A stretch of DNA of 64,000 nt from Hymenobacter aranciens (GCF_030580865.1 NZ_JAUQSY010000002.1:496001-560000), one strand, 5' to 3'. Numbered from the stretch's first letter, positions 41,597 to 51,322 are shown. Notes: a model not told the origin generated them from the sequence alone. Translations and numbers: made by a program.

Positions 41597-42286
41597 ATGA
41601 AACACCTTGTAGTTCTGACCGGCGCCGGCGTATCGGCCGAGTCCGGTATCCGCACTTTCCGCGACTCCAACGGGCTCTGGGAAGAGCACCGCATCGAAGA
41701 CGTAGCCTCGCCCGAAGGCTTTGCCCGCAACCCCGCCCTGGTGCTCGATTTCTACAACCAGCGCCGCGCCCAGGCCCGCACCGTGCAGCCCAACGCCGCC
41801 CACCTGGCCCTGGCCGGCTTCGAGGAGCAGCTTGGCTGGAAGGTCAGTATCATTACCCAGAACGTGGATGATTTGCACGAGCGCGCCGGCTCCACCCACG
41901 TGCTGCACCTGCACGGCATGCTCAACGAAATGCGCTCCGTGGCCGACGAAGCCACCGTGTACTACTGCGACGGCGACATCAATGTGGGCGACTTCGCCCC
42001 CGACGGCTCGCAGCTGCGCCCGCACATCGTGTGGTTTGGCGAGATGGTGCCCGCCATCGAGGAAGCCGCCGAAATCGTGGCCGAAGCCGACGCGCTGCTC
42101 ATCGTGGGCACCTCGCTGCAGGTGTACCCGGCGGCCGGGCTGCTGCACTACGCCCCCGCCACCTGCCCCGTGTTCGTCATCGACCCGCACCAGCCCGAGG
42201 CCGGCCGCCGCAGCGTGCGCTACGTGGTGGAGCCCGCCAGCGTGGGCGTGCCGCAGGTGCTGAAGGATTTAATTAATAATGAGTAA
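41597..42286 (+). CDS. cobB: SIR2-family NAD-dependent protein deacylase
   Basis: A 229-residue class III sirtuin. NAD-binding blocks are LTGAGVSAESGIRTFRD (7-23) and ITQNVDDLHERAGS, the catalytic His is in LHLHGML, and the later blocks are VWFGEMVP and IVGTSLQVYPAAGLL. Tyr53 and Arg56 (FYNQRR) are the acidic-acyl pocket residues typical of SIRT5/CobB, which suggests desuccinylase or demalonylase activity. The four zinc cysteines are missing, as in many Bacteroidota members. A TATCTTCG box lies only 6 bases before the ATG; if it is the -7 element, the leader is almost absent. Confidence 0.92.
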   Translation: MKHLVVLTGAGVSAESGIRTFRDSNGLWEEHRIEDVASPEGFARNPALVLDFYNQRRAQARTVQPNAAHLALAGFEEQLGWKVSIITQNVDDLHERAGSTHVLHLHGMLNEMRSVADEATVYYCDGDINVGDFAPDGSQLRPHIVWFGEMVPAIEEAAEIVAEADALLIVGTSLQVYPAAGLLHYAPATCPVFVIDPHQPEAGRRSVRYVVEPASVGVPQVLKDLINNE

Positions 42287-42350
42287 TTAATTAAAAGCCT
42301 GACTCCAAGCGTGCATTGCTAATTATTCATTATTAATTGTTAATTGCCTT

Positions 42351-42914
42351 ATGGCTTCCGTTTTTGGTCACGTTGCCGTTGGTTTCACCCTGGCGCGCCT
42401 GCACTTTCGCGAGCGCGAATACTGGCCCTACTGGCTACTGGCCAGTGCCCTGGCCTTTCTGCCCGACGCCGACGTAATTGGGTTCAAATTTCACGTGCCC
42501 TATGCCAGCCTGTGGGGGCATCGGGGGCTGACGCACTCGCTGCTGGCGGCGGCCGTAATTGCGTTGGCAGTAACAATATTGGTGCGCTTATTTACAAAGC
42601 CCGGCCCTTGGCGGCCGGGCTTCGGGCGACTGCTGTCGCTGCTGTTTCTGGCCACAGCCTCGCATGGTGTGCTTGATGCCATGACCAGCGGCGGGCTGGG
42701 CGTGGCGTTCCTGAGCCCCTGGGAGCAGGAGCGGTATTTCTTTGATTTCCGCCCGATTAAGGTTTCCCCAATTGGCGTGAAGAATTTTATTGGTGAGCGC
42801 GCCTGGCTGGTGTTGCGCAGTGAGCTCATCTGGGTGGGCGTGCCGTGTTTGCTGGTGCTGCTGCTGCGCACCATTTTCACCTACCCGGCTACGGCAACAT
42901 TGCGACAGTCGTAG
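42351..42914 (+). CDS. YdjM-like membrane-bound metal-dependent hydrolase
   Basis: A 187-residue inner-membrane protein with about four transmembrane segments. The family signature is the metal-ligand set HVAVGF near the N-terminus, LPDADVIGF, HRGLTHSLL around residue 60 and ATASHGVLDAMTSGGLG around residue 105, all at membrane edges. The E. coli relative YdjM is LexA-controlled, and the family (DUF457) is described as a hydrolase of unknown substrate. It follows the sirtuin gene by 64 bases and may share its transcript. Confidence 0.82.
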   Translation: MASVFGHVAVGFTLARLHFREREYWPYWLLASALAFLPDADVIGFKFHVPYASLWGHRGLTHSLLAAAVIALAVTILVRLFTKPGPWRPGFGRLLSLLFLATASHGVLDAMTSGGLGVAFLSPWEQERYFFDFRPIKVSPIGVKNFIGERAWLVLRSELIWVGVPCLLVLLLRTIFTYPATATLRQS

Positions 42915-42973
42915 CGCTACATTTTAACTACTTTTTAACCGCCCGACCGTATGAGAGCAGACATTTTGCTCTT

Positions 42974-45900
42974 ATGCGTTTACTCTACATTTGCCTGCTG
43001 GCGGCCAGCACGCTGACTTTCCAGCCGGTAGCCGCTCAATCGGCGCCACCGGCCCACACGGTTTTCCTGCTCGGCAATACGGCCCAGCACGAGGTTTCGC
43101 CTGCCCGCCTGCAGCAGCTGCGCCGCACCCTGGAGCAGCAAACCAGGCCTTTCACCGTCGTTCACCTGGGTGATATCGTGGCCAACGAAGGCTTAGCGAA
43201 GGGCGACACCGCCCTCGCCCAAACCGCCCGTAGCCGCGCCGATGCCCTCATTACGCTGGTCAAAGGCCTGCCGCAGGGCAAGATATACTTTCTGCCCGGC
43301 GATAAGGACTGGGCCAACTCTGGCCCCGGTGGCCTGAAAGCCGTGCGCCGCCTCGAAAAGTACATCGAGCAACAGCTACCCGGCCAGAATGCCTTCGTGC
43401 CCAGCAATGGCTGCCCCGGCCCCGAAGTGGTGGACGTGGCCCCTCTGGTGCGGCTGGTGGCTATCAACTCGCCCTGGTTTACCCACCCCTACGACCGCCC
43501 CGAAGCGCCCGACACCGACTGCAAAACACTGACCAAAGAGGAATTCCGTGAGCAGCTGCAGGACATCATGGACGACACGAAAGGCAAAAACCTGCTGCTG
43601 GCCGGCCACCACCCCGTGGTGAGCAACGGCGCGTATGGCGGGCACCAGCCGCTGTCGCGCCACCTGCTGCCGCCGGTGCTCGGCACCGTGTATGCCGCTT
43701 ATCGTCAGAATGTAGGCTCGCCCCGCGACCTGGCCAATCCGCGCTACCAGGAGCTGAGTAAGGAGCTGCTGAATACGCTGTTTACGCACTCCGGCGTGGT
43801 GTATGCGGCGGCGCACGATTTCTCCTTGCAGCTGACGCCTTTGCAGGGCAATTACCATCTGGTGAGCGGCAGCTTTGCCGAAAGCCAGCACATGGGCGCC
43901 AAAGGCAAGTCGCTCTATAGCAAAAGCGAAGAAGGATATTCGACCCTCGAATACTTCGCCGACGGCACGGTGAAAACCCGATTTTTTACCTTTGAAAACG
44001 GCGACGCCCAGTCTGCGAAGGAAGCCTACGCGGGCACCCTGTTTCGCTCGCCCTGCGCGGGTGGCGATGACAAAGCTCCCGTTAACGTATTTATCACCGA
44101 CTGCCCGGGTGCCGCTAAAACGCTTGCCGAAAGCAAGCCCGATGCACCCTTCCAAGCGACCAGCACCGTGGTGCCGGGGCCGGAATACAAACCAACCGGC
44201 AGCCGTAACTTCTTCATTGGCAAAATATACCGCTCGTCGTGGCTGGAGCCGGTGACGGTGCCCACCCTCGACTTGCGCACCGACAAGGGCGGGCTGCGCC
44301 CCACCGGCCGCGGCGGTGGACGCCAAACCACCTCGCTCAAGCTTATTGCCGCCGATAGCGCCGAGTACGTCTTCCGCTCCGTGGATAAGGACGTGACGAC
44401 CATCCTGCCGCCGGAGCTGCGCAACTCGTTTGCGGCTGATATTCTGCGCGACATCACGGCCACGGCCAACCCCTACTCGGCGCTGCCCATCAGTTCGATG
44501 CTCGACCGGACGGATATTCTGCACGCCCGGCCCCGCCTCTACCGGCTGCCGGATAATCAGCAGCTTGGCCCCTACCGCGAGAAGTACGCCAACTTGCTCG
44601 GCACCCTCGAAGACTCGCCCAAAGACCCGAAGCCCAACCTGCCCGGCTTCGGTGGCTCGGATGAGGTGACGCGTAGCTTCGGCCTCTTCCGTAAGCTGTA
44701 TAAGGACCACGACAACCGTGTGGATGCCCCGGCCCTGGCCCGCGCCCGTGCCTTCGACATGCTGGTGGCCGACTTCGGCAAGCACGAAGACAACTGGAAA
44801 TGGGCCGGTTACAAACAGCCGAACGGCGGCACGCTCTACCGCCCCATCCCCCGCGACCGCGACCAGAGCTTCACCCTCTGGAACGGCCTGCTCACCTACC
44901 TCGCCAACCGCGAGTGGGCCGTGCCCAGCATCGAGAACTTCGATGATGAGTTTCACGATATGAAGAGCTTGAACTGGCCCGCGCGCCACCTCGACCGCTT
45001 CCTGCTGCAAAGCTTGAGCCGCAACGACTGGCAGGCCGCAGCCAGGTACCTCCAGGAAAAGCTGCCGCCCAGCGCCATCGACGAAGCCACGGCCACCTTC
45101 CCGCCCGAAATCCAAAAGAAGTCGGGGCTGGAAATCAACCGCAAGCTCAAAGCCCGGATTCAGGGATTACCGAATGCCATTGACGAATATTACCTGTTGC
45201 TGGCCAAGCGGGTAGATGTAGTGGGCTCCAACAAGGGCGAGGTTTTCCTGGTGGACCGCCAGGCCGACGGCAACGTGCGGGTGCAGATGTTTGACCGCGC
45301 TGGCGATACTGAAGACTCCAAGGGCCCGGCCCTGTTCGACCGAACCTTTAAGCCTAACGAAACCGACGAAGTGGGTCTCTACGGGCTCGATGGCAAGGAC
45401 GTATTTCGCGTGACCGGTCAGGCGAAGAAAAGCGTGCTGGTGCGCATCATCGGCGGCGACGGCAAGGACCATATCGTGGACGAGTCGCACGTCGGCGGCC
45501 TGCGCGACCTCACCAAGGTGTATGACCTGCCCGATACCGATATGCAGCTCAGCGCGGAGGCCGACAACCACACCTCGACCCGCCCTACGGTGAATGAGTA
45601 CGACCGCGAGCAGTTCGAATTCAACAGCTACCGCCCCGGCATCGGCCTGGGTTACAACCGCAACGATGGTTTCACGGCCAGCGCGGGCGTGACCTTCACG
45701 CGTCAGGGATTTCGCAAGCCGGGCTACAAAAACCAGTACAGCTTCCTACTCGAAGGCAGCACCGGCGGGCAGCGGCAGGTGACCGTGGGCACCCGCCACC
45801 GCTACGCCATCGGCAAGATTGACGCGGGCGCCTCGGTGAGCTACGGCAGCTACTTCCCGTTTTATAACTTCTTCGGCCTGGGCAACAATACCCAGCTCGA

Positions 45901-46702
45901 CCAGGATGCCTACGACGACAAATTCTACCGCGCCCGCTACAAAGGCGTTATCCTGAATGCCTTCCTGGAACGCACTTTCTTCCAGCGCAGCGTTATCCGC
46001 GTTGGGCCTACCTACGAGAACTACACCACCGACTTCAGCACCAACAGCTACCTCGGCCAGCTGGGCAGCAGCGACATTCGCCCGAATACCAGTGACCAGA
46101 GTCTGGTGGGACTCAACGGCTTGTTCGACCTTGACCTGCGCGACCGGCAGGCCTTCGCCCGGCGCGGGGTGCGTATCCGGGTGCAGCACGACAGCTACTA
46201 CCAGCTCAGCGACAACCCGGACAGCATCCAGACCAAAAAGAACCTTTTTGGCCTCACCCAGGCCTTTGCCGAGTACTACAGCACGGCCCGCCTGGGCATC
46301 CCCGTCACGCTGGTGCTGAAAGGCGGCGGCGGACAGAACTACGGCCCCAACTCCATCATTCCCTTCTATAAATTCACTAGCCTGGGGTTGCGTGAAAACC
46401 TGCGCGGCTACTACCGCAACCGTTTCACTGGCGACGCCAGCCTGTATTTCAACTCGGAGCTGCGCCTCGCCCTGGGACAAGTTCGTAACGGTTTTCTGCC
46501 CTTCTACTACGGTGTTTTCGGCTTCTACGACCAGGGCCGCGTGTACTACGACGGTGCCTCGCCCGGCGGCTGGCACCGCGGCTACGGCGGCGGTTTCTAC
46601 ATCGCGCCGGTGGTGGAAACGCTGGCTTTCAGCATTTCCTACCAGCAATCGGAGGAAAGCACGCTGCTGCAGTTCGGGCTGGGCTTCCGGATTGACAAGT
46701 AG
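42974..46702 (+). CDS. Metallophosphoesterase fused to an Omp85/BamA-like beta barrel
   Basis: A 1242-residue exported protein starting MRLLYICLLAASTLTF (signal peptide to about 22). Residues 30-360 are calcineurin-like: VVHLGDIVANEG, FLPGDKDWANSG in place of the usual GNHD, LLLAGHHPVVSNG and AAAHDFSLQL. Residues 430-870 are an unassigned central region with GGDGKDHIVDESHVGG near its end. Residues 880-1242 form a barrel of the surface antigen/BamA/TamA type (GIGLGYNRNDGFTASAG to LLQFGLGFRIDK). Such fusions occur in Bacteroidota. It should sit in the outer membrane, acting on phospho-substrates in the periplasm or at the surface. The Asn of GNHD being Asp may alter the chemistry. An in-frame upstream extension overlaps the YdjM-like gene and is ignored. 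Confidence 0.85.
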   Translation: MRLLYICLLAASTLTFQPVAAQSAPPAHTVFLLGNTAQHEVSPARLQQLRRTLEQQTRPFTVVHLGDIVANEGLAKGDTALAQTARSRADALITLVKGLPQGKIYFLPGDKDWANSGPGGLKAVRRLEKYIEQQLPGQNAFVPSNGCPGPEVVDVAPLVRLVAINSPWFTHPYDRPEAPDTDCKTLTKEEFREQLQDIMDDTKGKNLLLAGHHPVVSNGAYGGHQPLSRHLLPPVLGTVYAAYRQNVGSPRDLANPRYQELSKELLNTLFTHSGVVYAAAHDFSLQLTPLQGNYHLVSGSFAESQHMGAKGKSLYSKSEEGYSTLEYFADGTVKTRFFTFENGDAQSAKEAYAGTLFRSPCAGGDDKAPVNVFITDCPGAAKTLAESKPDAPFQATSTVVPGPEYKPTGSRNFFIGKIYRSSWLEPVTVPTLDLRTDKGGLRPTGRGGGRQTTSLKLIAADSAEYVFRSVDKDVTTILPPELRNSFAADILRDITATANPYSALPISSMLDRTDILHARPRLYRLPDNQQLGPYREKYANLLGTLEDSPKDPKPNLPGFGGSDEVTRSFGLFRKLYKDHDNRVDAPALARARAFDMLVADFGKHEDNWKWAGYKQPNGGTLYRPIPRDRDQSFTLWNGLLTYLANREWAVPSIENFDDEFHDMKSLNWPARHLDRFLLQSLSRNDWQAAARYLQEKLPPSAIDEATATFPPEIQKKSGLEINRKLKARIQGLPNAIDEYYLLLAKRVDVVGSNKGEVFLVDRQADGNVRVQMFDRAGDTEDSKGPALFDRTFKPNETDEVGLYGLDGKDVFRVTGQAKKSVLVRIIGGDGKDHIVDESHVGGLRDLTKVYDLPDTDMQLSAEADNHTSTRPTVNEYDREQFEFNSYRPGIGLGYNRNDGFTASAGVTFTRQGFRKPGYKNQYSFLLEGSTGGQRQVTVGTRHRYAIGKIDAGASVSYGSYFPFYNFFGLGNNTQLDQDAYDDKFYRARYKGVILNAFLERTFFQRSVIRVGPTYENYTTDFSTNSYLGQLGSSDIRPNTSDQSLVGLNGLFDLDLRDRQAFARRGVRIRVQHDSYYQLSDNPDSIQTKKNLFGLTQAFAEYYSTARLGIPVTLVLKGGGGQNYGPNSIIPFYKFTSLGLRENLRGYYRNRFTGDASLYFNSELRLALGQVRNGFLPFYYGVFGFYDQGRVYYDGASPGGWHRGYGGGFYIAPVVETLAFSISYQQSEESTLLQFGLGFRIDK

Positions 46703-46732
46703 TTACTGGCTGTCCGGATATTCCGGACTACT

Positions 46733-46774
46733 GCCGCAGTTGTCAAGTTTTACTTGACAACTGCGGCTTTTTTT
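46733..46774 (+). terminator. Terminator after the BamA-like gene
   Basis: A 15-bp perfect stem (46733-46747 with 46753-46767), a 5-base loop and seven T. A small palindrome gtccgga-ta-ttccggac precedes it at 46712. Confidence 0.9.
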
Positions 46775-46849
46775 GTAATTACTATGGTCAATATTGTCAA
46801 CGGCGAAAATTAACCAACCAGCCGCAAGCGCCGCCGTACCTTTACGGGT

Positions 46850-47839
46850 ATGAATTTTCCGCTCCGCAAGCTCGCCGCCATTGATATTGGCTCGAACGCC
46901 GTGCGCTGCCAGATTTCGGCCGTGCTGTTTTACGAAGGACGTTACCGCCTCAAGCGCGTCGAATATGTGCGCTACCCCATGCGGCTGGGCGAAGACGTGT
47001 TTGCCACCGGCCGCATTTCGGAGGCCAAGGCCGAGAAGTTTGTCAAGTTTCTGCACTCGCTGCGCCTGCTGATGGAGGTGCACGATGTAGCCCACTACCT
47101 CATCTGCGCCACCTCGGCCATGCGTTCGGCGGCCAACGGCGCGGCCCTGGCCAACCGCATCCGGGAGGAGCTGGGCATGTCTATCAAAATTATTGACGGG
47201 CAGGACGAAGCATTCTACATCAACCGCGTTATCGAGCATGTGCTGGAAGACAAGCGCCACTACCTGCACATCGACGTGGGCGGCGGCAGCACCGAGTTCA
47301 ACATCTACCACGACCGCCGCAAGGTAGCCTCCGAGTCGTTCGAAATTGGCTCCATTCGCCGCATGCAGCAGGAAGAGGGCGGCGAGCCCAACACCATCGC
47401 CCAGGACGAGCTCTGGGCCCGCATGGAAGCCTGGGTGCGCCACAATGCCCGCCAATACCATGTGACGCGCGCCATCGGCACGGGCGGCAACATCAACAAA
47501 ATCTACAGCCTCACCCCCGCCGCGCCCGACCGCCACGTCACGCGCCGCGCCATCGAGGGCGTGCTCACCCGCCTCTCGGGCCTCAGCATGAGCGAGCGGG
47601 TAAACGTGGCCATGCTCAACCCTGACCGCGCCGACGTGATTGTGCCCGCCGGGCACATCTACCTCTCGGCCATGGAATGGGCGGGCGTCAACCACATGGT
47701 AGTGCCCGATATCGGCCTCAAGGACGGCATGTTGCAGGCCTTGTTTGAGGAGTTTTTCGACGAGATGAACCCCGAGGCTGGCCACCCCGCCGTGCTACCC
47801 GTGCCCGACGTGCAGAATACGCCCAATAGTGTTGATTAA
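46850..47839 (+). CDS. ppx: Ppx/GppA-family phosphatase
   Basis: A 329-residue cytoplasmic protein of the ASKHA fold. Motifs: AAIDIGSNAVRCQIS (phosphate 1), ATSAMRSAANGAAL, IIDGQDEAFYI and HIDVGGGSTEFNIY (phosphate 2). It lacks the C-terminal HD-like domains of E. coli Ppx, as usual in this phylum, so exopolyphosphatase and pppGpp phosphohydrolase activities cannot be told apart. A TACCTTTA box lies 7 bases before the ATG, a possible -7 element with a very short leader. ppk1 is 7 kb away and not in an operon with it. Confidence 0.88.
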   Translation: MNFPLRKLAAIDIGSNAVRCQISAVLFYEGRYRLKRVEYVRYPMRLGEDVFATGRISEAKAEKFVKFLHSLRLLMEVHDVAHYLICATSAMRSAANGAALANRIREELGMSIKIIDGQDEAFYINRVIEHVLEDKRHYLHIDVGGGSTEFNIYHDRRKVASESFEIGSIRRMQQEEGGEPNTIAQDELWARMEAWVRHNARQYHVTRAIGTGGNINKIYSLTPAAPDRHVTRRAIEGVLTRLSGLSMSERVNVAMLNPDRADVIVPAGHIYLSAMEWAGVNHMVVPDIGLKDGMLQALFEEFFDEMNPEAGHPAVLPVPDVQNTPNSVD

Positions 47840-47855
47840 GTACTCCTCACAGACA

Positions 47856-47892
47856 AAAGCCCTTGGCTTCCATCCGGAGCCAAGGGCTTTTT
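47856..47892. terminator. Bidirectional terminator, ppx / Omp28 genes
   Basis: aaagcccttggct (47856-47868) pairs with agccaagggcttt (47878-47890), with A/T runs on both sides, between convergent stops. Confidence 0.85.
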
Positions 47893-47927
47893 CTGAGTGA
47901 GTAAGCCGCGCGAGGGTCGCAGCTTAT

Positions 47928-48890
47928 CTACTGGAACTTCGATTTTACTACCTGCAGAATCTGGTGCGAGTCGGCATCGGACAAGAATACGATTACCGAG
48001 CAACTGCGCGCATTCCACTTACTGGGCGCCGCCGCCGTCGGGGCGTGGGCGGTGGTATCGGCCATCGAATAGCCGAGGTAAGTGGTGAACTGCTGCCCAG
48101 CCGTGGGTCCCATCACCTGCTGCGCGCCGTAGATGCCCGGTATGGCTGCCCGCAACACATTGTGATGCTTGTACTTTTCGGTAGTTTGGTCAGGGTTGAG
48201 GCTGCGGTTCAGACGATAATCTTTCTGCGCGCCAATTACGCTGTCTTCCACCACCATGATACCCATATTCACCTTCACGCCCGGCCGGGCCGCCAGGTAT
48301 TTGGTGTTCACTTTCAGGCGCAACAGCCGCGAAACGGGGTCGAACAGCGGCGTGGCGCGCAGCTCAGCCGTGGGGCTGAGGGCCAACTGGTTGGCCACGG
48401 CATTAGGCCACAGGGAGAAAGTGGCTATCGGGCTATTGTTGGCTTCCGGAAAGGGAGCCCGGTTTACGGCGCCCTGAGGCAAGCCGCGGTTGTCAAGGTC
48501 GAGCCAAACCAGGTCGCGGGCCACGCCCTCGGCACGGAAGTCGATGGGAAAGTGCGCCCGTGGAGCAGCGAAGTAATCGGTGGCGTGTACTTCTACTCCG
48601 AACACGCGGCCGGGATACTTGCGCTCCATCGAGTCGGCCATGTGGGCGGCGCGGGGGCAGTTGCCGCAGTACTGGCCAGTGTAGTCGTCGATTAGCACAT
48701 TTTGCACTACCGGCCCAGCAGGAAGCAGGGCTTCAGCCGAGTCGAGCGCCAGCGTATCGCGCCGCCCGGCCGATAGGGTCACTTTCTCCGGTTGCGGGTT
48801 GTCGATTACGTCGCAAGCCGGCAGCGCAGCCAGTCCGCCCAGTGTCAGCAGCACCGCCGGCGCCACCCAGGCAAAGGAAATCTTTTTCAT
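47928..48890 (-). CDS. Omp28-related lipoprotein with CxxC motif
   Basis: A 320-residue lipoprotein. The signal peptide ends in LPAC with Cys26. A thioredoxin-like CGNC motif (Cys75, Cys78) is in LIDDYTGQYCGNCPRAAHMA. The rest fits the Omp28 family (FGVEVHATDYFAAP, then a beta-rich C-terminal half with NMGIMVVEDSVIG). Omp28 proteins are surface or periplasmic proteins of Bacteroidota, proposed to be adhesins or thiol-active. It is third in a minus-strand set TlpA, DUF6029, Omp28, suggesting a shared redox or folding task, though terminators separate parts of the set. Confidence 0.85.
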   Translation of the reverse strand: MKKISFAWVAPAVLLTLGGLAALPACDVIDNPQPEKVTLSAGRRDTLALDSAEALLPAGPVVQNVLIDDYTGQYCGNCPRAAHMADSMERKYPGRVFGVEVHATDYFAAPRAHFPIDFRAEGVARDLVWLDLDNRGLPQGAVNRAPFPEANNSPIATFSLWPNAVANQLALSPTAELRATPLFDPVSRLLRLKVNTKYLAARPGVKVNMGIMVVEDSVIGAQKDYRLNRSLNPDQTTEKYKHHNVLRAAIPGIYGAQQVMGPTAGQQFTTYLGYSMADTTAHAPTAAAPSKWNARSCSVIVFLSDADSHQILQVVKSKFQ

Positions 48891-48976
48891 AACGTCGCCC
48901 TGACGGGAATAGATTACTTAAGTTGAAGTACAACAGCTTGCCGGCTGCAATTTGTTCGGTTTGTGAGGCTGCTAGC

Positions 48977-50632
48977 TTAAAAGGAGCTGGTAATGGTGAG
49001 CGTCGCGCCATTGGAGGCTGGCACGTAGCGGCACACGCCGCCCACGCACACAATACCCGCGCGCTGGCGGCCGTAGCCCATCGCAATGCGCGTAGTGCCA
49101 CCAATATAACCCACCTGGCCCACCAGGTAATGAATCTGCTTTTCCGGGTCGGGGTTGCCGTAATTATACTGGTCGTAAACGGTGGCGAAGAAGTGCGGCG
49201 AGTAGGAATATTCTAGCAGCGCGGCCATCCAGGAGCCCTGGTCGCGCTTGGTTTGCAGAGTTTGCAGCTCGCCGCGCAGGCTGTGGCGGGGGGTGATTTT
49301 ATAGGCTACGTCGAGCACGCCCACGTGCGATTCGACGATACCGAAACCGGCCACGCCTTCCACCACGTCTTTGTTGTAGACGAAGCGGGCGTACATGGCA
49401 TTCATTTTCAGCTTTGCCGTGAAACGGCGGTGGATTTCGACGTTGAAATCGCGGAAATAGCGGGCGCTGCCTACCGTAAAAAAGCCCGAAGTATAGCCTT
49501 GGCGCGCACCGTTCTCATCATGCAGCGAGTCGGTTTTCAGGCCATTTACTCCCGAGTAGTTCAGCGAGATATCTGTACCGTAGCGGCCACCAAAGCCGCC
49601 TTTGGGCACATGGTAAGTGACTTCGAGCTGGCCGCTCACTTCGCCCAGTGGCTGAGTGGCATAGGGGTAAATGCTGGCGGCCAGCAGGTAAGTATGCTGC
49701 TTGGTGAGGGCGGGCAGGAAGTTGAGCCGGGCCAAGTTGGCCGTGGCGTTACGGTCGGTACGGAAATCGAAGTTATCGACGCGCTTCAGGCCGCCCACGA
49801 TGCCAAAGCCGTTGCGGGCGTAGCTGGTGGTGATGAGCAGCGACTCGCCGGCCCGGTAAATGAAGTCGTTGGCTACCGAAGGGTCGTTGGCCCGGCGGGC
49901 GTATTCAGCGTTGAAGTTGAAGCCGCCGTTGCTGATGTTGAAGCGGCCGGCACCGGCGCCCACGTTCTCCGGCAGCAGGTACTGCGAGGTGGTGGCTTCC
50001 TGATACTTGCTCACAAACGAGCCGCCCACCGTGATGCGCGTGGCCGCCGAATCGAGGCCCGGCAGCAGGTCGTTGAGGCTGACTTCGGCATCGACGCCGC
50101 GTACCGTAGCCGGGGCTTTGTCGAAGAAGTAGCGCTGCTTGCCGATGAGGCCCGTGAGCCGTACGCCGCGCACCGGCTGGATGCGCACCCGCAGCCCGTC
50201 AATGGACGTGTCGATACCCAGGTTGCGCTCCTCATAGGCCCGAAACACCAGCCCCGAGCCGAACTGCTCGTAGAAGTTGCCCACCGTGACGGCCAGACGG
50301 CCCGCATCGTACGTAGCAAACCGGTACGGAATACCCTGGCCCTTGTAGCGCTGGTCGAAGCCCTGCAACGGCGGCAGGTAAGCTTCGTAACGCACCCCGG
50401 CCGAGAACTTGCCCGCCGTCAGGATAAGGTTGGCGAAGGTGTTGTTGCGGATACGCTCCGGCACTTCGGGCGCCCCGATGGCGGGGTCGGCCTTGTAGCT
50501 CTGGATGTCGGTCTGAAAGTCGCCGTGCAACTGGGCTCCTTCGAGCAGATTATTGCCGCTTTGGGCGTGGACGGCTAGCGGCAGGGCCAGCAGAACAAAA
50601 GCGGTGGAAAGCCTGCGGTAGGCGTTTTTCAT
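48977..50632 (-). CDS. DUF6029 outer-membrane beta-barrel protein
   Basis: A 551-residue protein with a signal peptide (MKNAYRRLSTAFVLLALPLAVHAQ) and a barrel-like body of repeated strands: ILTAGKFSAGVRYEAYLPPLQGF, VTVGNFYEQFGSGLVFRAYEERNLG, SLLITTSYARNGFGIVGGLKR and the last strand ASNGATLTITSSF ending in Phe. The GxGLVFRAYEERNLG block is typical of DUF6029. A CVGGVC pair near the C-terminus could form a disulphide. The function is unknown. It lies between TlpA and Omp28 genes on the same strand. The upstream in-frame Met codons lie before the signal peptide and are not used. Confidence 0.83.
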   Translation of the reverse strand: MKNAYRRLSTAFVLLALPLAVHAQSGNNLLEGAQLHGDFQTDIQSYKADPAIGAPEVPERIRNNTFANLILTAGKFSAGVRYEAYLPPLQGFDQRYKGQGIPYRFATYDAGRLAVTVGNFYEQFGSGLVFRAYEERNLGIDTSIDGLRVRIQPVRGVRLTGLIGKQRYFFDKAPATVRGVDAEVSLNDLLPGLDSAATRITVGGSFVSKYQEATTSQYLLPENVGAGAGRFNISNGGFNFNAEYARRANDPSVANDFIYRAGESLLITTSYARNGFGIVGGLKRVDNFDFRTDRNATANLARLNFLPALTKQHTYLLAASIYPYATQPLGEVSGQLEVTYHVPKGGFGGRYGTDISLNYSGVNGLKTDSLHDENGARQGYTSGFFTVGSARYFRDFNVEIHRRFTAKLKMNAMYARFVYNKDVVEGVAGFGIVESHVGVLDVAYKITPRHSLRGELQTLQTKRDQGSWMAALLEYSYSPHFFATVYDQYNYGNPDPEKQIHYLVGQVGYIGGTTRIAMGYGRQRAGIVCVGGVCRYVPASNGATLTITSSF

Positions 50633-50647
50633 CGAAACAGGAAATAG

Positions 50648-50685
50648 AAAACCCAGCCGAAAGATAACGCTTTCGGCTGGGTTTT
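50648..50685 (-). terminator. Terminator of the TlpA-like gene
   Basis: aaaacccagccgaaag (50648-50663) pairs perfectly with ctttcggctgggtttt (50670-50685) around a 6-base loop. It lies between the TlpA-like and DUF6029 genes, so partial read-through may set their ratio. Confidence 0.8.
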
Positions 50686-50737
50686 CCCGGTTAAATCTTA
50701 TTAGCCGGCAGTAATCGTTTACTACCGCCACAGTTGC

Positions 50738-51322
50738 TTACTGGCTTATCTTCTCGCCTTTAGCCACTTTGCGCACTAGCTCCAGCAGGTAATTTTCGTC
50801 GCCTTCATTATACGCATTGTGCTGCCACACAATGTTGCCGGCCCCATCGAGCAGAAAGGTATGCGGCACGTTGTTCACGTTCAGGGCGCGCTTCAGGTCC
50901 TGGTTCTGGTCAATGTATACGGGGTACTCCCAGCCGCGGCCCTTAGCCAGCGGGCCCACTTTGGCGGCGTTGCGGGCGTCGTCGATGCTCATGGCAATGA
51001 GGGTGGCACCGGTTTCCTTCTGCAGGTCGGGAAACAGCTCGTGGATGTTGCTGAGCTCGGCAATGCAGGGCTTGCACCACGTGGCCCAGAAGCTGATGAT
51101 GACGGGCTTACCTTGCCCTATCCCCGGCAGCGCACTAGTGCTGATGGGCTTGCCGTCGAGGGTGCGCACCGTCACGGCGGGCAGCTTACGGGTTTTCAGG
51201 TCGGCGTCATTTGGGGTGGCGCCCTGGGCCGGGGCCGAGGAGCCCGACTGGGCGTGGGCCGCAGGGGTGGCGCCCAACGCCAGCAGCGCTACAACAGCTG
51301 CGAGAAACGTAGATTTTTTCAT
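50738..51322 (-). CDS. TlpA-like thiol-disulphide oxidoreductase
   Basis: A 194-residue exported thioredoxin-fold protein: signal peptide to about residue 24 (AHAQ), a short Ser/Ala/Gln linker, and the active site WCKPC (Trp82, Cys83, Cys86) in FWATWCKPCIAELSNIHELF. The cis-Pro is in NNVPHTFLLDGAGNIVWQH. WCxPC TlpA/ResA proteins usually act as periplasmic reductants, for example in cytochrome c maturation or protein repair. Here it heads a set with DUF6029 and Omp28, both carrying Cys pairs that may be its substrates (inference). Confidence 0.9.
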   Translation of the reverse strand: MKKSTFLAAVVALLALGATPAAHAQSGSSAPAQGATPNDADLKTRKLPAVTVRTLDGKPISTSALPGIGQGKPVIISFWATWCKPCIAELSNIHELFPDLQKETGATLIAMSIDDARNAAKVGPLAKGRGWEYPVYIDQNQDLKRALNVNNVPHTFLLDGAGNIVWQHNAYNEGDENYLLELVRKVAKGEKISQ

